In this document: in pieces, positions 25,821 through 34,098 of the stretch
How positions within the stretch are numbered: the first letter of the stretch is position 1
Layout of the letters: each line of letters starts with the position of its first letter
IMG/VR virus record: IMGVR_UViG_3300030430_003122
Location: 1 to 64,000 of that record
Strand: one strand, 5' to 3'
Origin: a virus
DNA length: 64,000 nucleotides
Program-made: the position numbers and the translations under genes
The notes under the pieces: generated by a model
The model's database searches: none
Seen by the model: the letters and a program-made list of their open reading frames with translations, nothing else
Told to the model about the DNA's origin: nothing

Positions 25821-26806
25821 AACATGAAACAGTGTTGGTCACTGGTGGTGCAGGGTATATTGGTTCACATGCTGTTATGTCCTTACTATCATCAGGAAGA
25901 AAAGTAATAGTCATTGATAGAGATAAAGATTCTTGTGAAAATCTAAGAAAGATATTCTCTAGAAGAAAGAACAAACCCATCATTCATTGTTGTGATATCG
26001 ACAACGACGTTTGGGTCGATGGCATTCTACAAAACGAAAAACCAACGGCAGTCATGCACTTTGCTGCGAACATCTCGGTTCCAGAGTCGGTGATGAATCC
26101 TCTAAAGTATTTTGAAAATAATACAGCAAAGACAATAAAGTTTTTAAGTAAACTACATCGAAACGGTATCCATCGTTTTATTTTTTCAAGCACTGCTGCC
26201 GTTTATGGTTCGCCTACAGGCGAAGGTAGTATTGTAGAAACCACGCCGTGTCAACCAATCAACGCTTATGGCAATTCTAAACTAATGACTGAGTTTGTCT
26301 TGAAGCAAATGTCAAAGGCGATTCCCGCTTTCACATACACATCATTTCGATATTTTAATGTAGCAGGTTCTCATATTTCTGGTAGGGTAACAGATCCTAA
26401 GTGGAAAGAAAAAGAAAATGTGTTTCCTCGTTTCATGTCTGGTATCATGAATAATAATGGTAGAATTTATGTTTATGGAACCGACTATCCCACACAGGAC
26501 GGAACCTGTGTCCGTGATTATATTCATCCAGAGGACATTGTTTCCGCACACATGATTGCACTTGATAATGATATCGATGGTGTTTATAACCTTGGTTCAG
26601 GAACCGGACACTCCGTTTGGAATATTGTAGAAAGTTTTGTTTCTGTTACAGGCAGAGAACTTGATGTGATACATAAACCACGAAGGACAGGTGATCCTGC
26701 ATTACTAATTGCTGACTCAACTAGGTTCAGAAGTCTGACTGGTTGGGAACCAACATATACATTGAAAGACATGGTTGCTACAGCATGGAAGACTTACGGT
26801 GAATAA
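25817..26806 (+). CDS. galE: UDP-glucose 4-epimerase family protein
   Basis: Extended short-chain dehydrogenase that interconverts UDP-glucose and UDP-galactose (or the GlcNAc/GalNAc pair). 329 residues, usual GalE length. N-terminal NAD site GGAGYIGSH, the catalytic SSTAAVYG and YGNSK (Tyr-x3-Lys), and the C-terminal GTCVRDYIHPEDIVSAH typical of GalE are all present. It lies alone among replication genes, about 6 kb before the sugar island, but could supply galactose or GalNAc donors for the GT6 enzyme. Specificity cannot be read from sequence. Confidence 0.85.
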   Translation: MKHETVLVTGGAGYIGSHAVMSLLSSGRKVIVIDRDKDSCENLRKIFSRRKNKPIIHCCDIDNDVWVDGILQNEKPTAVMHFAANISVPESVMNPLKYFENNTAKTIKFLSKLHRNGIHRFIFSSTAAVYGSPTGEGSIVETTPCQPINAYGNSKLMTEFVLKQMSKAIPAFTYTSFRYFNVAGSHISGRVTDPKWKEKENVFPRFMSGIMNNNGRIYVYGTDYPTQDGTCVRDYIHPEDIVSAHMIALDNDIDGVYNLGSGTGHSVWNIVESFVSVTGRELDVIHKPRRTGDPALLIADSTRFRSLTGWEPTYTLKDMVATAWKTYGE

Positions 26807-26807
26807 A

Positions 26808-27905
26808 GTGAAAAATCAACAAAAGTATATTGATAGAGCGTATGGAACAGAACCAGAGTGGACTGGGAGTGAGGAAGACTTTGATGCCAATGATATTCTA
26901 AAGTCCATTAACTGGTATGTCACTCGATCTGACAAGAGAAACTATAAGAAGTGGACTCTTGACTGGATGAAGGACAAGAAAAGTTCTTGGACAAAAGAGG
27001 ATCTTGATTTTGCAAAAAGGTCTCCACTCAAAGAATTCAGAACATACGGACACTACTGTCGGATGCTTTCTCGCGGATTCCCGCAAGTACCGGAACTAAC
27101 GACAACCGTAGATGAGCATATCAAAAGATTGATCGCACTTGGTAAGACTAAAAAAGAGTCCACCAAGGATAAGGTTGTTATTTCTCCGAAAGAAAGAATG
27201 GAAAATCAAGTTACTGAACTTGCAGGTGAACTCATGCAAATTTGTGACGATGCCAACCAGTCTATTATGAATAAAACCGATGACCACAAAAAGGTAAAAA
27301 TTTATCAATGGTTGAAGGGAAAGCAGGTTGGATACAAGCAGGCGGAGATGCTCGCACTTGTTTTTTCACCAGCGTTAGCAGAACTTGACGAGTTGGTTAA
27401 GGGAGAAGATAAGCAACTCATGGAGGGATATTCTTACCTTGGCAAAAGACAACAAAAGAACCTTCACAAGTTTATGGGTGATCTTGTCTCGGACTGTCTT
27501 AGATACCACGGAGACAACAAGACCGTTCGTAAGAAGAGAAAGACCGATCCAAAGAAGGTTGTTGCAAAGGTACAATACGAAAAGCAATCAAAAGAGTTTG
27601 GAATTAAAAGTGTTGATCCCATTAACATATTAGATTCTACAAAAGTCGTTGTTTATAATACCAAGTATAACACTCTTAGTGTATACTATGCATGTGCAGG
27701 ACAAACTCTCTCGATCAAGGGAACGACCATTCAGAACTTTGATGAGGACAAGTCCGAGTCTCGAACCATCAAGCGACCAAAGGATGTCATCAAGACAATT
27801 AAAAATCAATCCTCACTTGATAAGGTCTGGAACTCACAGCACAGTATGATTAAGAGTCCGAATGGTAGACTCAATGCAAACACCGTGATTATGAAAGTTT
27901 TTTAA
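26808..27905 (+). CDS. Conserved T4-like phage protein, unknown function
   Basis: A protein of about 365 residues immediately upstream of RNase H. It is basic and mostly helical, with a charged coiled segment near residues 115-150 and a C-terminal beta-rich part (VVVYNTKYNTLSVYYA). Similar genes sit before rnh in marine T4-like phages. I chose GTG at 26808, preceded by a GGTGA site and starting just after galE; a TTG at 26775 would overlap galE by 32 bases. No enzymatic motif is recognised; nucleic-acid binding would fit the charge. Confidence 0.55.
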   Translation: MKNQQKYIDRAYGTEPEWTGSEEDFDANDILKSINWYVTRSDKRNYKKWTLDWMKDKKSSWTKEDLDFAKRSPLKEFRTYGHYCRMLSRGFPQVPELTTTVDEHIKRLIALGKTKKESTKDKVVISPKERMENQVTELAGELMQICDDANQSIMNKTDDHKKVKIYQWLKGKQVGYKQAEMLALVFSPALAELDELVKGEDKQLMEGYSYLGKRQQKNLHKFMGDLVSDCLRYHGDNKTVRKKRKTDPKKVVAKVQYEKQSKEFGIKSVDPINILDSTKVVVYNTKYNTLSVYYACAGQTLSIKGTTIQNFDEDKSESRTIKRPKDVIKTIKNQSSLDKVWNSQHSMIKSPNGRLNANTVIMKVF

Positions 27906-28781
27906 ATGATTCTTCTAGATACAAACCAGTTGTTTCTCGCCTCGTATTTTGTTCATCGAAAGTTTAGTGACGAGTTGGACGAGGGGATGTTGAGACATCT
28001 TTTCCTTAACACAATTCGCATGTATCGAAAGCAATTCAAAGACGAATACGGTGAGGTAGTTCTCTGTCTTGAGTCATCGAATGTGTGGAGAAAGGATATT
28101 TTCCCGCACTATAAGGCAAACCGAAAGAAGACAAAGGATGATAGTCACGACTGGGGAACCGTCTTCGGTTACTTTGAAAACTATCTTTCTGAAATCGACG
28201 AGGTATTTCCTTGGATGCAACTTAGAGTCCCCCGTGCGGAGGCAGATGATATCATCGCAGTAGTTTGTCAGCAGTTTCACTGTGATGAAAAGATTATGAT
28301 TTTGTCTAACGACAAGGACTTCATGCAACTGCAAAGATATCCTTCAATTAAGCAATACAGTCCAATCAAGAAAGAGATTCTCGACTGCACTTGTCCCAAG
28401 GACTTCCTTCTCGAACATATTCTTAAGGGAGATGCCTCTGACGGCATTCCTAATATTTTGTCCGAGGATGATACCTTTATTGTCGAAGGTAAGCGGCAGA
28501 AACCAGTCGGCAAAAAGAAAATGATGCAAATGATCGCGGACGGTAAATTGTCCGAAATGGAAAATTGGAATCGTAACCAAACTCTAGTTGACTTTACTTG
28601 TATTCCTGATACACTAAGAGAAGAAATCATCAGAACATACAAGAATGAAAAGAGCAGAAAGGATAACCAAAGGCAAGAAACTAAAATGCGTCCGGGTGCT
28701 GGACTTTATGTTTCTGTGTCGAACTACTTCTTGGAGAAGAAGTTGGAAAACCTAACGGATCTAGTAAGTGATTTCGTATGA
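27906..28781 (+). CDS. rnh: Phage RNase H (5' to 3' exonuclease)
   Basis: FEN-1-like nuclease that removes RNA primers and adjacent DNA from lagging-strand fragments. 291 residues (T4: 305). Metal-binding acidic residues are visible in DTNQLF (residue 5), the ESSNVWRKDIFPHYKANRK arch region near 58-76, RAEADD near 108-113 and SNDKDFMQL near 133. The helix-hairpin region GDASDGIPNI follows. It overlaps the next small gene by four bases. Confidence 0.93.
   Translation: MILLDTNQLFLASYFVHRKFSDELDEGMLRHLFLNTIRMYRKQFKDEYGEVVLCLESSNVWRKDIFPHYKANRKKTKDDSHDWGTVFGYFENYLSEIDEVFPWMQLRVPRAEADDIIAVVCQQFHCDEKIMILSNDKDFMQLQRYPSIKQYSPIKKEILDCTCPKDFLLEHILKGDASDGIPNILSEDDTFIVEGKRQKPVGKKKMMQMIADGKLSEMENWNRNQTLVDFTCIPDTLREEIIRTYKNEKSRKDNQRQETKMRPGAGLYVSVSNYFLEKKLENLTDLVSDFV
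28588..28615 (+). promoter_or_regulatory. Internal sigma70-like promoter near the end of rnh
   Basis: TTGACT, 16-base spacer, TACACT, within the rnh coding region about 160 bases upstream of the small gene at 28778 and 340 upstream of the clamp gene. It could give separate expression of the clamp and clamp-loader genes. Confidence 0.35.
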
Positions 28782-28978
28782 AAAAGAAAAAGACTAATCG
28801 TGGTGATAATCAGACCGGTCGTTTTGAAGACCTTGATTATCATGGATATTACAAAAGTGCCAGAAAAAACGAAAAGCGTAAAATAAGGCACGGTAAGAAA
28901 AAGAACATTCGGGATGTTGTCAACGGTGGGTTGACACCCGAAGAGTATGAGGAATATTATGGCGACTATGACCAGTGA
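28778..28978 (+). CDS. Small basic/acidic conserved protein
   Basis: A 66-residue protein with a Lys/Arg-rich first half (KKKKTNRGD, ARKNEKRKIRHGKKK) and an acidic tail (EEYEEYYGDYDQ). It resembles small proteins encoded just before the sliding clamp in marine T4-like phages. The end overlaps gene 45 by 20 bases. Nucleic-acid binding is plausible from charge; the function is unknown. Confidence 0.55.
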   Translation: MKKKKTNRGDNQTGRFEDLDYHGYYKSARKNEKRKIRHGKKKNIRDVVNGGLTPEEYEEYYGDYDQ

Positions 28979-29660
28979 AACTACAATGAAACTTTCAAAA
29001 CAATCAATCGAAATTCTTAAGAACTTTAACACAATAAATTCTAACCTGCATATTGTTCCGGGTCGGGACCAAGTAACTGTTTCACCCATGAAGAATATCA
29101 TGGTGGAAGCAAAGTTTGAAGAGGATTTTCCGGTTGAGTTTGCAATCTGGGATCTAAGTAAGTTCCTCGGGACTCTATCTTTATTCGAGGATCCCTCCCT
29201 CACATTCCACGAAAATCATGTGACGATTTCTAGTGATTCTACTAATGTTGTCTATCACTACGCGGAACCGAAACTAGTCAAGGGTTGTCGTCCGGACAAG
29301 GAGTTTGTGATGCCGGATACCGTGGTTCACTTCGATCTCTCGCAGAGAGAATTTGTTGAACTACAGAGAGCATCCGCTGTTCTTCGTCTTCCTGATTTGT
29401 GTATCACAGACAACGATGGTTCGATTGATATCTTGTCTCTTGATAAGACCGATCCAACCACGAACCGATACTCGATCTCTGTTTCGGATGAAGCACCAGA
29501 CGCTAGTTTTAAGATGTATCTTAAGAGTGAATATCTTAAGTTGCTTCCCGGTGATTATTCTGTTTCGATTTCTGATCGTGTCGTGAGTCGGTTTGAGCAT
29601 TCCGACATTGATGTGACTTACTATATTGCACTGGACTCGGATTCCGTATACAATGGTTGA
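28959..29660 (+). CDS. 45: Sliding clamp gp45
   Basis: Trimeric processivity factor for the DNA polymerase and mobile activator of late transcription. 233 residues (T4: 228). Matching parts are MKLSKQSIEILKNFNTINSN near the N-terminus, PVEFAIWDLSKFLGTLSLF near residue 59 and PSLTFHENHVTISS. I chose the ATG at 28959, which has a GAGG site ten bases upstream; in-frame ATGs at 28947 and 28968 are alternatives. TTGACA-18-TATTAT at 28931-28960 lies across the start and may be coincidental. Confidence 0.92.
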   Translation: MATMTSETTMKLSKQSIEILKNFNTINSNLHIVPGRDQVTVSPMKNIMVEAKFEEDFPVEFAIWDLSKFLGTLSLFEDPSLTFHENHVTISSDSTNVVYHYAEPKLVKGCRPDKEFVMPDTVVHFDLSQREFVELQRASAVLRLPDLCITDNDGSIDILSLDKTDPTTNRYSISVSDEAPDASFKMYLKSEYLKLLPGDYSVSISDRVVSRFEHSDIDVTYYIALDSDSVYNG

Positions 29661-30603
29661 TATGAAGACAGAAGAATTCCTTTGGGTTGAGAAGTATCGT
29701 CCCCGAACAGTTGAAGATTGCATTCTGCCAGAGGACTTGAAAAAGTCCTTTGTGCAAATCGTTGAGAGTGGAGAGATGCAGAATCTCTTACTCGCCGGTG
29801 GTCCGGGTTGTGGTAAAACGACTGTTGCCCGTGCGTTGTGTGATGAACTTGGTTGTGATTCTATTGTGATTAACTGCTCGGAGGATGGAAACATCGATAC
29901 ACTCCGAACCAAGATCCGAAACTTTGCAAGCACAGTTTCTTTATCTGATAATAAAAAGGTAGTGATCTTAGATGAGTTTGATTATTCAAACGCACAGTCC
30001 ACGCAACCTGCACTTCGTGGTTTTATCGAAGAGTTCTCAAAGAACTGTCGATTTGTTCTGACTTGTAACTACAAGAATCGAATCATCGAACCACTGCACT
30101 CTCGATGCACTGTTATCGACTTCCGGTTTGATAAGGTAGCAAAGAGCAAGGTCATGCCCGCGTTCATGGAGAGACTCAGTGGTATTCTCCATGCCGAGGG
30201 TGTTGGTTTCGATGAAAGAGTTCTTGCAAAACTTATTACAAGATATGCCCCCGACTGGCGACGAATCCTAAACGAGTGTCAGCGATACTCTGTTGGGGGT
30301 GATATTGATGTTGGTGTCCTTTCCGAGTCCGGTGATGTCAAAGTCAATGAATTAATGAAGCACCTCTCTGCTAAGGACTTCACTAATGTCCGCAAATGGG
30401 TGACTGCAAATATTCACAACGACCAGACTTTGATTTTCCGAAAGATCTATGATTGTCTTTATGATAAGATGCAACCACAGTCGATCCCAAGTGCTGTTCT
30501 GATTCTTGCAGATTATCAATACAAGGCAGCGTTTGTCGCGGATGCAGAGATTAACCTTACGGCATGTCTTACGACTATTATGATGGAGTGTGATTTCAAA
30601 TGA
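29653..30603 (+). CDS. 44: Clamp loader large subunit gp44
   Basis: AAA+ ATPase that with gp62 loads gp45 on primer-templates. About 316 residues (T4: 319). WVEKYRPRTVEDCILP opens the AAA+ domain, Walker A is GGPGCGKTT at 49-57, Walker B VVILDEFD at 103-110, and the arginine-finger segment HSRC near 150. The start could also be ATG 29662. In T4 gene 62 follows directly; here a methyltransferase-like gene is interposed. Confidence 0.94.
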   Translation: MVDMKTEEFLWVEKYRPRTVEDCILPEDLKKSFVQIVESGEMQNLLLAGGPGCGKTTVARALCDELGCDSIVINCSEDGNIDTLRTKIRNFASTVSLSDNKKVVILDEFDYSNAQSTQPALRGFIEEFSKNCRFVLTCNYKNRIIEPLHSRCTVIDFRFDKVAKSKVMPAFMERLSGILHAEGVGFDERVLAKLITRYAPDWRRILNECQRYSVGGDIDVGVLSESGDVKVNELMKHLSAKDFTNVRKWVTANIHNDQTLIFRKIYDCLYDKMQPQSIPSAVLILADYQYKAAFVADAEINLTACLTTIMMECDFK

Positions 30604-31160
30604 GTATAGAAACAGATGTATTGACATCATTATTCAATCTTGAGAATAAAGACTGTTGCTTTATCGAAACAGGATCTTGGCACGGAGATACAGTCGCCCG
30701 TGCCCTTGATATTGGATTTACTAAAGTTAAAAGTATTGAGGCGGGAAAAGATCTGTATGACAAATGTTATGAGAGATTTTCTGATGAGGAAAGAGTCACT
30801 CTCTATCATGGTTCAAGTTCAGATCGCTTATATGAGATGTGTCATGATGAGGATGGAGATCTTTTTTTCTGGTTAGATGCACACTATAGTGGAGGAGATA
30901 CGTTTCTTTCTAATAATCAAATATGTCCACTCTATGAGGAACTGGATCAAATAAAGAAATTAAAAAAGAATACTCACACTATACTGATAGACGATGTTAG
31001 AGACATTATCAACGGATACATGAGGGTGAATATGCAAGAACTGAAAAATAAACTTTTGGAGATCAATCCAAATTATGATTTGTACCTCTTGCCCGGACAC
31101 CAAGAAAATGATATACTAATGGCGACTACAAAGAATGTGACTTTAAATGAATCTATCTGA
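30600..31160 (+). CDS. Methyltransferase-like protein inserted between 44 and 62
   Basis: A 186-residue protein with a SAM-type Rossmann start: FIETGSWHGDTVARAL (residues about 21-36) fits motif I, followed by KSIEAGKDLYDKCYERF and LYHGSSSDRL, and later LFFWLDAHYSGGD. This is like small FkbM-type or class I methyltransferases found in glycan loci. The substrate is unknown; sugar O-methylation would fit the nearby island. It overlaps gene 44 and gene 62 by 4 and 14 bases, so it is stitched into the clamp-loader operon. A nonmethyltransferase role is possible. Confidence 0.6.
   Translation: MSIETDVLTSLFNLENKDCCFIETGSWHGDTVARALDIGFTKVKSIEAGKDLYDKCYERFSDEERVTLYHGSSSDRLYEMCHDEDGDLFFWLDAHYSGGDTFLSNNQICPLYEELDQIKKLKKNTHTILIDDVRDIINGYMRVNMQELKNKLLEINPNYDLYLLPGHQENDILMATTKNVTLNESI
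31089..31117 (+). promoter_or_regulatory. Sigma70-like promoter before gene 62
   Basis: TTGCCC, 17-base spacer, TATACT, inside the end of the methyltransferase-like gene and 30 bases before the gene 62 start. The -35 is weak. If used, it would restore independent expression of gene 62 and regA downstream of the insertion. Confidence 0.35.
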
Positions 31161-31524
31161 AGTTCTCAACTCGATAAACTATAATAAAGAAGACATATTT
31201 GAAAACCTTCCGGAAGTGACGCAGAAGGAGTATGTTCCTTTTGTTGTTAATAAGTGCTTATCTTATTTTCCTGACACGATTCTACAGGCAAACAACATGA
31301 ATATGCATTCAGGGATTGATCCCAGAATGCAATATCATTATCTTATTAACTCTATCCGGAAAAGAAAGAGATTTTCAAAGTGGAATAAGAATAAAGAATC
31401 GGACCAGTTGGAGGCAGTGAAGAGACACTACGGATATTCTAATCAAAAAGCAGAGGAGGCACTACGACTTCTCACTGATAAGCAAGTGGAATACCTTATT
31501 ACCCTACATAAAGGGGAATCATAA
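31147..31524 (+). CDS. 62: Clamp loader small subunit gp62
   Basis: Partner of gp44. 125 residues against 187 in T4. The central section (QKEYVPFVVNKCLSYFPD, then ILQANNMNMHSG and QYHYLINSIRKRKRFSKW) aligns with the core of gp62, and the C-terminal EAVKRHYGYSNQKAEEALRLL continues the match to short versions in marine T4-like phages. Both ends are shorter than in T4. It is separated from gp44 by one gene and followed by regA. Confidence 0.88.
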   Translation: MNLSEVLNSINYNKEDIFENLPEVTQKEYVPFVVNKCLSYFPDTILQANNMNMHSGIDPRMQYHYLINSIRKRKRFSKWNKNKESDQLEAVKRHYGYSNQKAEEALRLLTDKQVEYLITLHKGES

Positions 31525-31549
31525 TGATTTTTAGAATAAGGTATTACAC

Positions 31550-31954
31550 ATGGGTGAAAAGATAGAAATAGAAGATCTGGTTGAGATTACTCTCAACACA
31601 GATGAAGACTTTTTGAAAGTCAAGGAGACCCTCACACGAATAGGGGTCGCCTCAAGAAAAGATAAAAAGTTGTATCAGTCCTGTCATATACTTCACAAAA
31701 GAGGAAAGTATTATATTGTTCACTTCAAAGAACTGTTTGCACTTGATGGACTGAGATCAGACTTTGATGAGGAAGATCGTGGTAGAAGAAATGCAATTGT
31801 TGGTTTGCTTGGTGAATGGGGACTGATTAACATCGTTGATGCAGATTCTTGCTCAGAACCAGTTGCTCCAATCAACAAGATTAAAATTTTAAAATACTCG
31901 GAGAGGGATGATTGGGAGTTGTGTCCTAAATACCATATAGGAAAGTCGAGATAA
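31550..31954 (+). CDS. regA: Translational repressor RegA
   Basis: RNA-binding protein that represses translation of early phage mRNAs by covering their initiation regions. 134 residues (T4: 122). LVEITLNTDEDFLKVKETLT, SRKDKKLYQSCHILHKRGKY and YYIVHFKELFALDG closely follow the T4 protein, with about nine extra N-terminal residues. The start is preceded by an AAGG site. It is the last T4-type gene before the sugar island; in T4 gene 43 follows at once. Confidence 0.95.
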   Translation: MGEKIEIEDLVEITLNTDEDFLKVKETLTRIGVASRKDKKLYQSCHILHKRGKYYIVHFKELFALDGLRSDFDEEDRGRRNAIVGLLGEWGLINIVDADSCSEPVAPINKIKILKYSERDDWELCPKYHIGKSR

Positions 31955-31961
31955 CTTTGAT

Positions 31962-32615
31962 ATGAAAATTGATCTTCGTGATGTGACCGTGAGATGGGTC
32001 AATGTTGACTCAGACACGGAAAAAAATAAAATGATGGAAGAACTATGTGATCGGGTTGGGTTTAAAAATGCTTCCCGTTTTTCCGCAGTTACAGGTATTG
32101 ATCCACACGAAGGCGTGATCGCCGGGGAAGAACACTACCGAAATTGTGCTGAATCACATTTTAAAATATACGAGGAAACAGATTCCTTCCCACTTCTCAT
32201 CCTAGAGGACGATGTGGAAATTGAGGAATCTGTTTTTACATATAATCTTGATAATGTCCCAGATGATGCAGATGCGATTTACCTTGGCACATCACATGGA
32301 GATGGTAGATACTCAGCACGGGATGTAGGAAACGGATGGATGCGGGTCGAGAGAGTTTTTGCCACGCACTCTATTCTATACTTAAATAAACGAATATGCG
32401 AAAAGGTCATCGAGGTGGGCAAACATTGGATCTATGAACTAAACAGACCATTCGATGTCGGTTTTGCATATCATGTTCAACCGCACTTTAATGTCTACTC
32501 TCCACACATTCCATTTTTCTATCAAGCAGACTCGAAAAATACGAAAAACAAGTGGGAGAAGTTAACAAGAACTCCTCTACAGCACAAGAAAAAGTTTTCG
32601 GTATTTACAACATGA
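31962..32615 (+). CDS. GT25-type (LPS family) glycosyltransferase
   Basis: First gene of the sugar island. A 217-residue protein with the GT25 architecture: an N-terminal VRWVNVDSDTEKNKMMEE (compare the usual NLDRxxDR start), RFSAVTGIDP near residue 40, and the metal-binding LLILEDDVEIEE near 75. Members add sugars to LPS or to collagen-type hydroxylysine. A second GT25-like gene lies at 34095. The acceptor is unknown. It overlaps the next gene by four bases. Confidence 0.65.
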   Translation: MKIDLRDVTVRWVNVDSDTEKNKMMEELCDRVGFKNASRFSAVTGIDPHEGVIAGEEHYRNCAESHFKIYEETDSFPLLILEDDVEIEESVFTYNLDNVPDDADAIYLGTSHGDGRYSARDVGNGWMRVERVFATHSILYLNKRICEKVIEVGKHWIYELNRPFDVGFAYHVQPHFNVYSPHIPFFYQADSKNTKNKWEKLTRTPLQHKKKFSVFTT

Positions 32616-33412
32616 CAAAAACAATCAGTTTTAATATGCTCGGCCGATATGGTCGTCTAGGAAACTCAATGTTTCAGTATGCCGCCGTGTTAGGATCTGC
32701 TAGAGCATCAGGACACAATCCCATTTGCCACCTTTCCGGGATACCCTTAATGTCAGAGTGTTTTGAATTGGGTTCAGTCCAAGATGGTCAGATTGAACCT
32801 GACTTATTGCTTAATGAGCAAGGGTTTAATTATCAACAAATAGCACATAATATTCCGTTCAATCGCAGTGTTGATTTCCGTGGTTACTTTCAAACAGAAA
32901 AATATTTTAAGCACGTTGAGACTGAGGTGAGACAAAACTTCGCTTTTAAACAATATATCAAGGATCTAGCGATTGAAAAAATTCCAGAAGACGTATGTGT
33001 TTCCGTTCATGTTCGTAGGGGGGATTATGTTGCTTTAGCAGAATACCACCATAACCAAACAATGGAATATTATCATGAAGCATTATCTAAATTTCCGAGG
33101 CACCGTCCCGTATTTTTTTCTGATGATATTGCGTGGTGTAAAGAGAATTTTTCACACATCGATAAGGCAGTTTTTGTCGAGAATGAAGAAACTCTAAACA
33201 CCAATGCCACATATAATTCAGACATATCTGGATACGTTGATATGTGTGCGATGTCTTTTTGCAACGACCATATCATTGCAAATAGTAGTTTTAGTTGGTG
33301 GGGTGCTTGGTTGGGACAAGGTAACGTGGTTGCACCTAAAAAGTGGTTTGGATCAAAAAAAGAAAATGAAAACCATGAAGATATTTATTGTGAAGGTTGG
33401 ATGGTCGTATGA
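32612..33412 (+). CDS. GT11 fucosyltransferase-like protein (copy 1)
   Basis: Family 11 enzymes transfer fucose from GDP-fucose in alpha-1,2 linkage. This 266-residue protein has the GDP-fucose motif HVRRGDY at 133-139, the N-terminal GRLGNSMFQYA near 14-24, FFSDDIAWC near 165 and the C-terminal ANSSFSWWGAWLG. All family hallmarks are present. I used the ATG that overlaps the previous stop (ATGA). It is followed directly by a GT6 gene, which would act on the product of an alpha-1,2-fucosyltransferase in the blood-group pathway. Confidence 0.85.
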   Translation: MTKTISFNMLGRYGRLGNSMFQYAAVLGSARASGHNPICHLSGIPLMSECFELGSVQDGQIEPDLLLNEQGFNYQQIAHNIPFNRSVDFRGYFQTEKYFKHVETEVRQNFAFKQYIKDLAIEKIPEDVCVSVHVRRGDYVALAEYHHNQTMEYYHEALSKFPRHRPVFFSDDIAWCKENFSHIDKAVFVENEETLNTNATYNSDISGYVDMCAMSFCNDHIIANSSFSWWGAWLGQGNVVAPKKWFGSKKENENHEDIYCEGWMVV

Positions 33413-34098
33413 AAATTTTAATGATGAATATCGCCACAAACAAATACACTAGGTTTGTTGACGATTTTTATGTTTCTTGTAATCAGTTCTTTTTACCTAA
33501 TACAGATGTTCATCATTTACTGTTTACAGACAACATGGAGTTTGAAACAAACACCGGAGTTCCTCTTAAAAAAAGTTATGTCGAGCATAAACCGTTTCCA
33601 GAACCAACTCTAAAAAGATATCACTACTTTCTCCAAGAAAGAGATTATATTGAGCAGTTTGATTATGTTTTTTACTCTGATATCGATATGAAGTTTGTTT
33701 CCCCTGTATCAGAGGAAGAGATTTGCTCCGATCTCACTCTAACAATACACCCCATGATTAGAACGAATCGGGAACTGTATTCTTATGACTCTAATAAAGA
33801 AAGCACTGCTTATATCAATATCAACACTGAGGGGGAGTATTATTTTTGTGGTGGGTTTAATGGTGGGTCTTCTAAAAAGTTCATGGAACTATCCAATACC
33901 ATAGCGAAAAACGTTGACACTGATAGTAAAAAAGGTACAATGGCAATTTGGCATGATGAGAGTCATTTGAATAGATACGCGGTTGACAACCCACCAACAA
34001 ATATAATTGATTGGTGTGTCACTGATTGGTATTGGGCACGAACTGGACAAGGAAAATTAATTTGTCTTTCAAAAGACCACACGGAGATTAGATCATGA
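33409..34098 (+). CDS. GT6 family (ABO/alpha-galactosyl-type) glycosyltransferase
   Basis: GT6 enzymes add Gal or GalNAc in alpha-1,3 linkage to beta-galactosides. This 229-residue catalytic-domain-only protein shows the metal-binding DID at 91-93 in YSDIDMKFV, GGFNGGS near 148-154 and the near-invariant WHDESHLNRY at 181-190. Bacterial GT6 proteins often have NxN in place of DxD; this one keeps DxD, like animal enzymes and like the cyanophage P-SSM2 homologue I recall. The first ATG with stop overlap was chosen over an upstream TTG. Confidence 0.85.
   Translation: MKILMMNIATNKYTRFVDDFYVSCNQFFLPNTDVHHLLFTDNMEFETNTGVPLKKSYVEHKPFPEPTLKRYHYFLQERDYIEQFDYVFYSDIDMKFVSPVSEEEICSDLTLTIHPMIRTNRELYSYDSNKESTAYININTEGEYYFCGGFNGGSSKKFMELSNTIAKNVDTDSKKGTMAIWHDESHLNRYAVDNPPTNIIDWCVTDWYWARTGQGKLICLSKDHTEIRS
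33914..33941 (+). promoter_or_regulatory. Internal sigma70-like promoter in the GT6 gene
   Basis: TTGACA, 16-base spacer, TACAAT, inside the GT6 coding region, 154 bases upstream of the gene at 34095. It could start an internal transcript covering the next part of the island. Confidence 0.4.

Noticed and set aside
28931-28960. TTGACA-18-TATTAT over the gene 45 start
   Set aside because: The RNA would begin inside the coding region, after the chosen start codon, so a functional promoter for gene 45 is doubtful. Kept only as a remark.
29361-29933. 190-codon minus-strand frame across genes 45 and 44
   Set aside because: Fully opposite two firmly identified essential genes, with no recognisable domain.
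33985-34010. TTGACA followed by TATAAT in the GT6 gene
   Set aside because: Spacer is only 13 bases, too short for sigma70.
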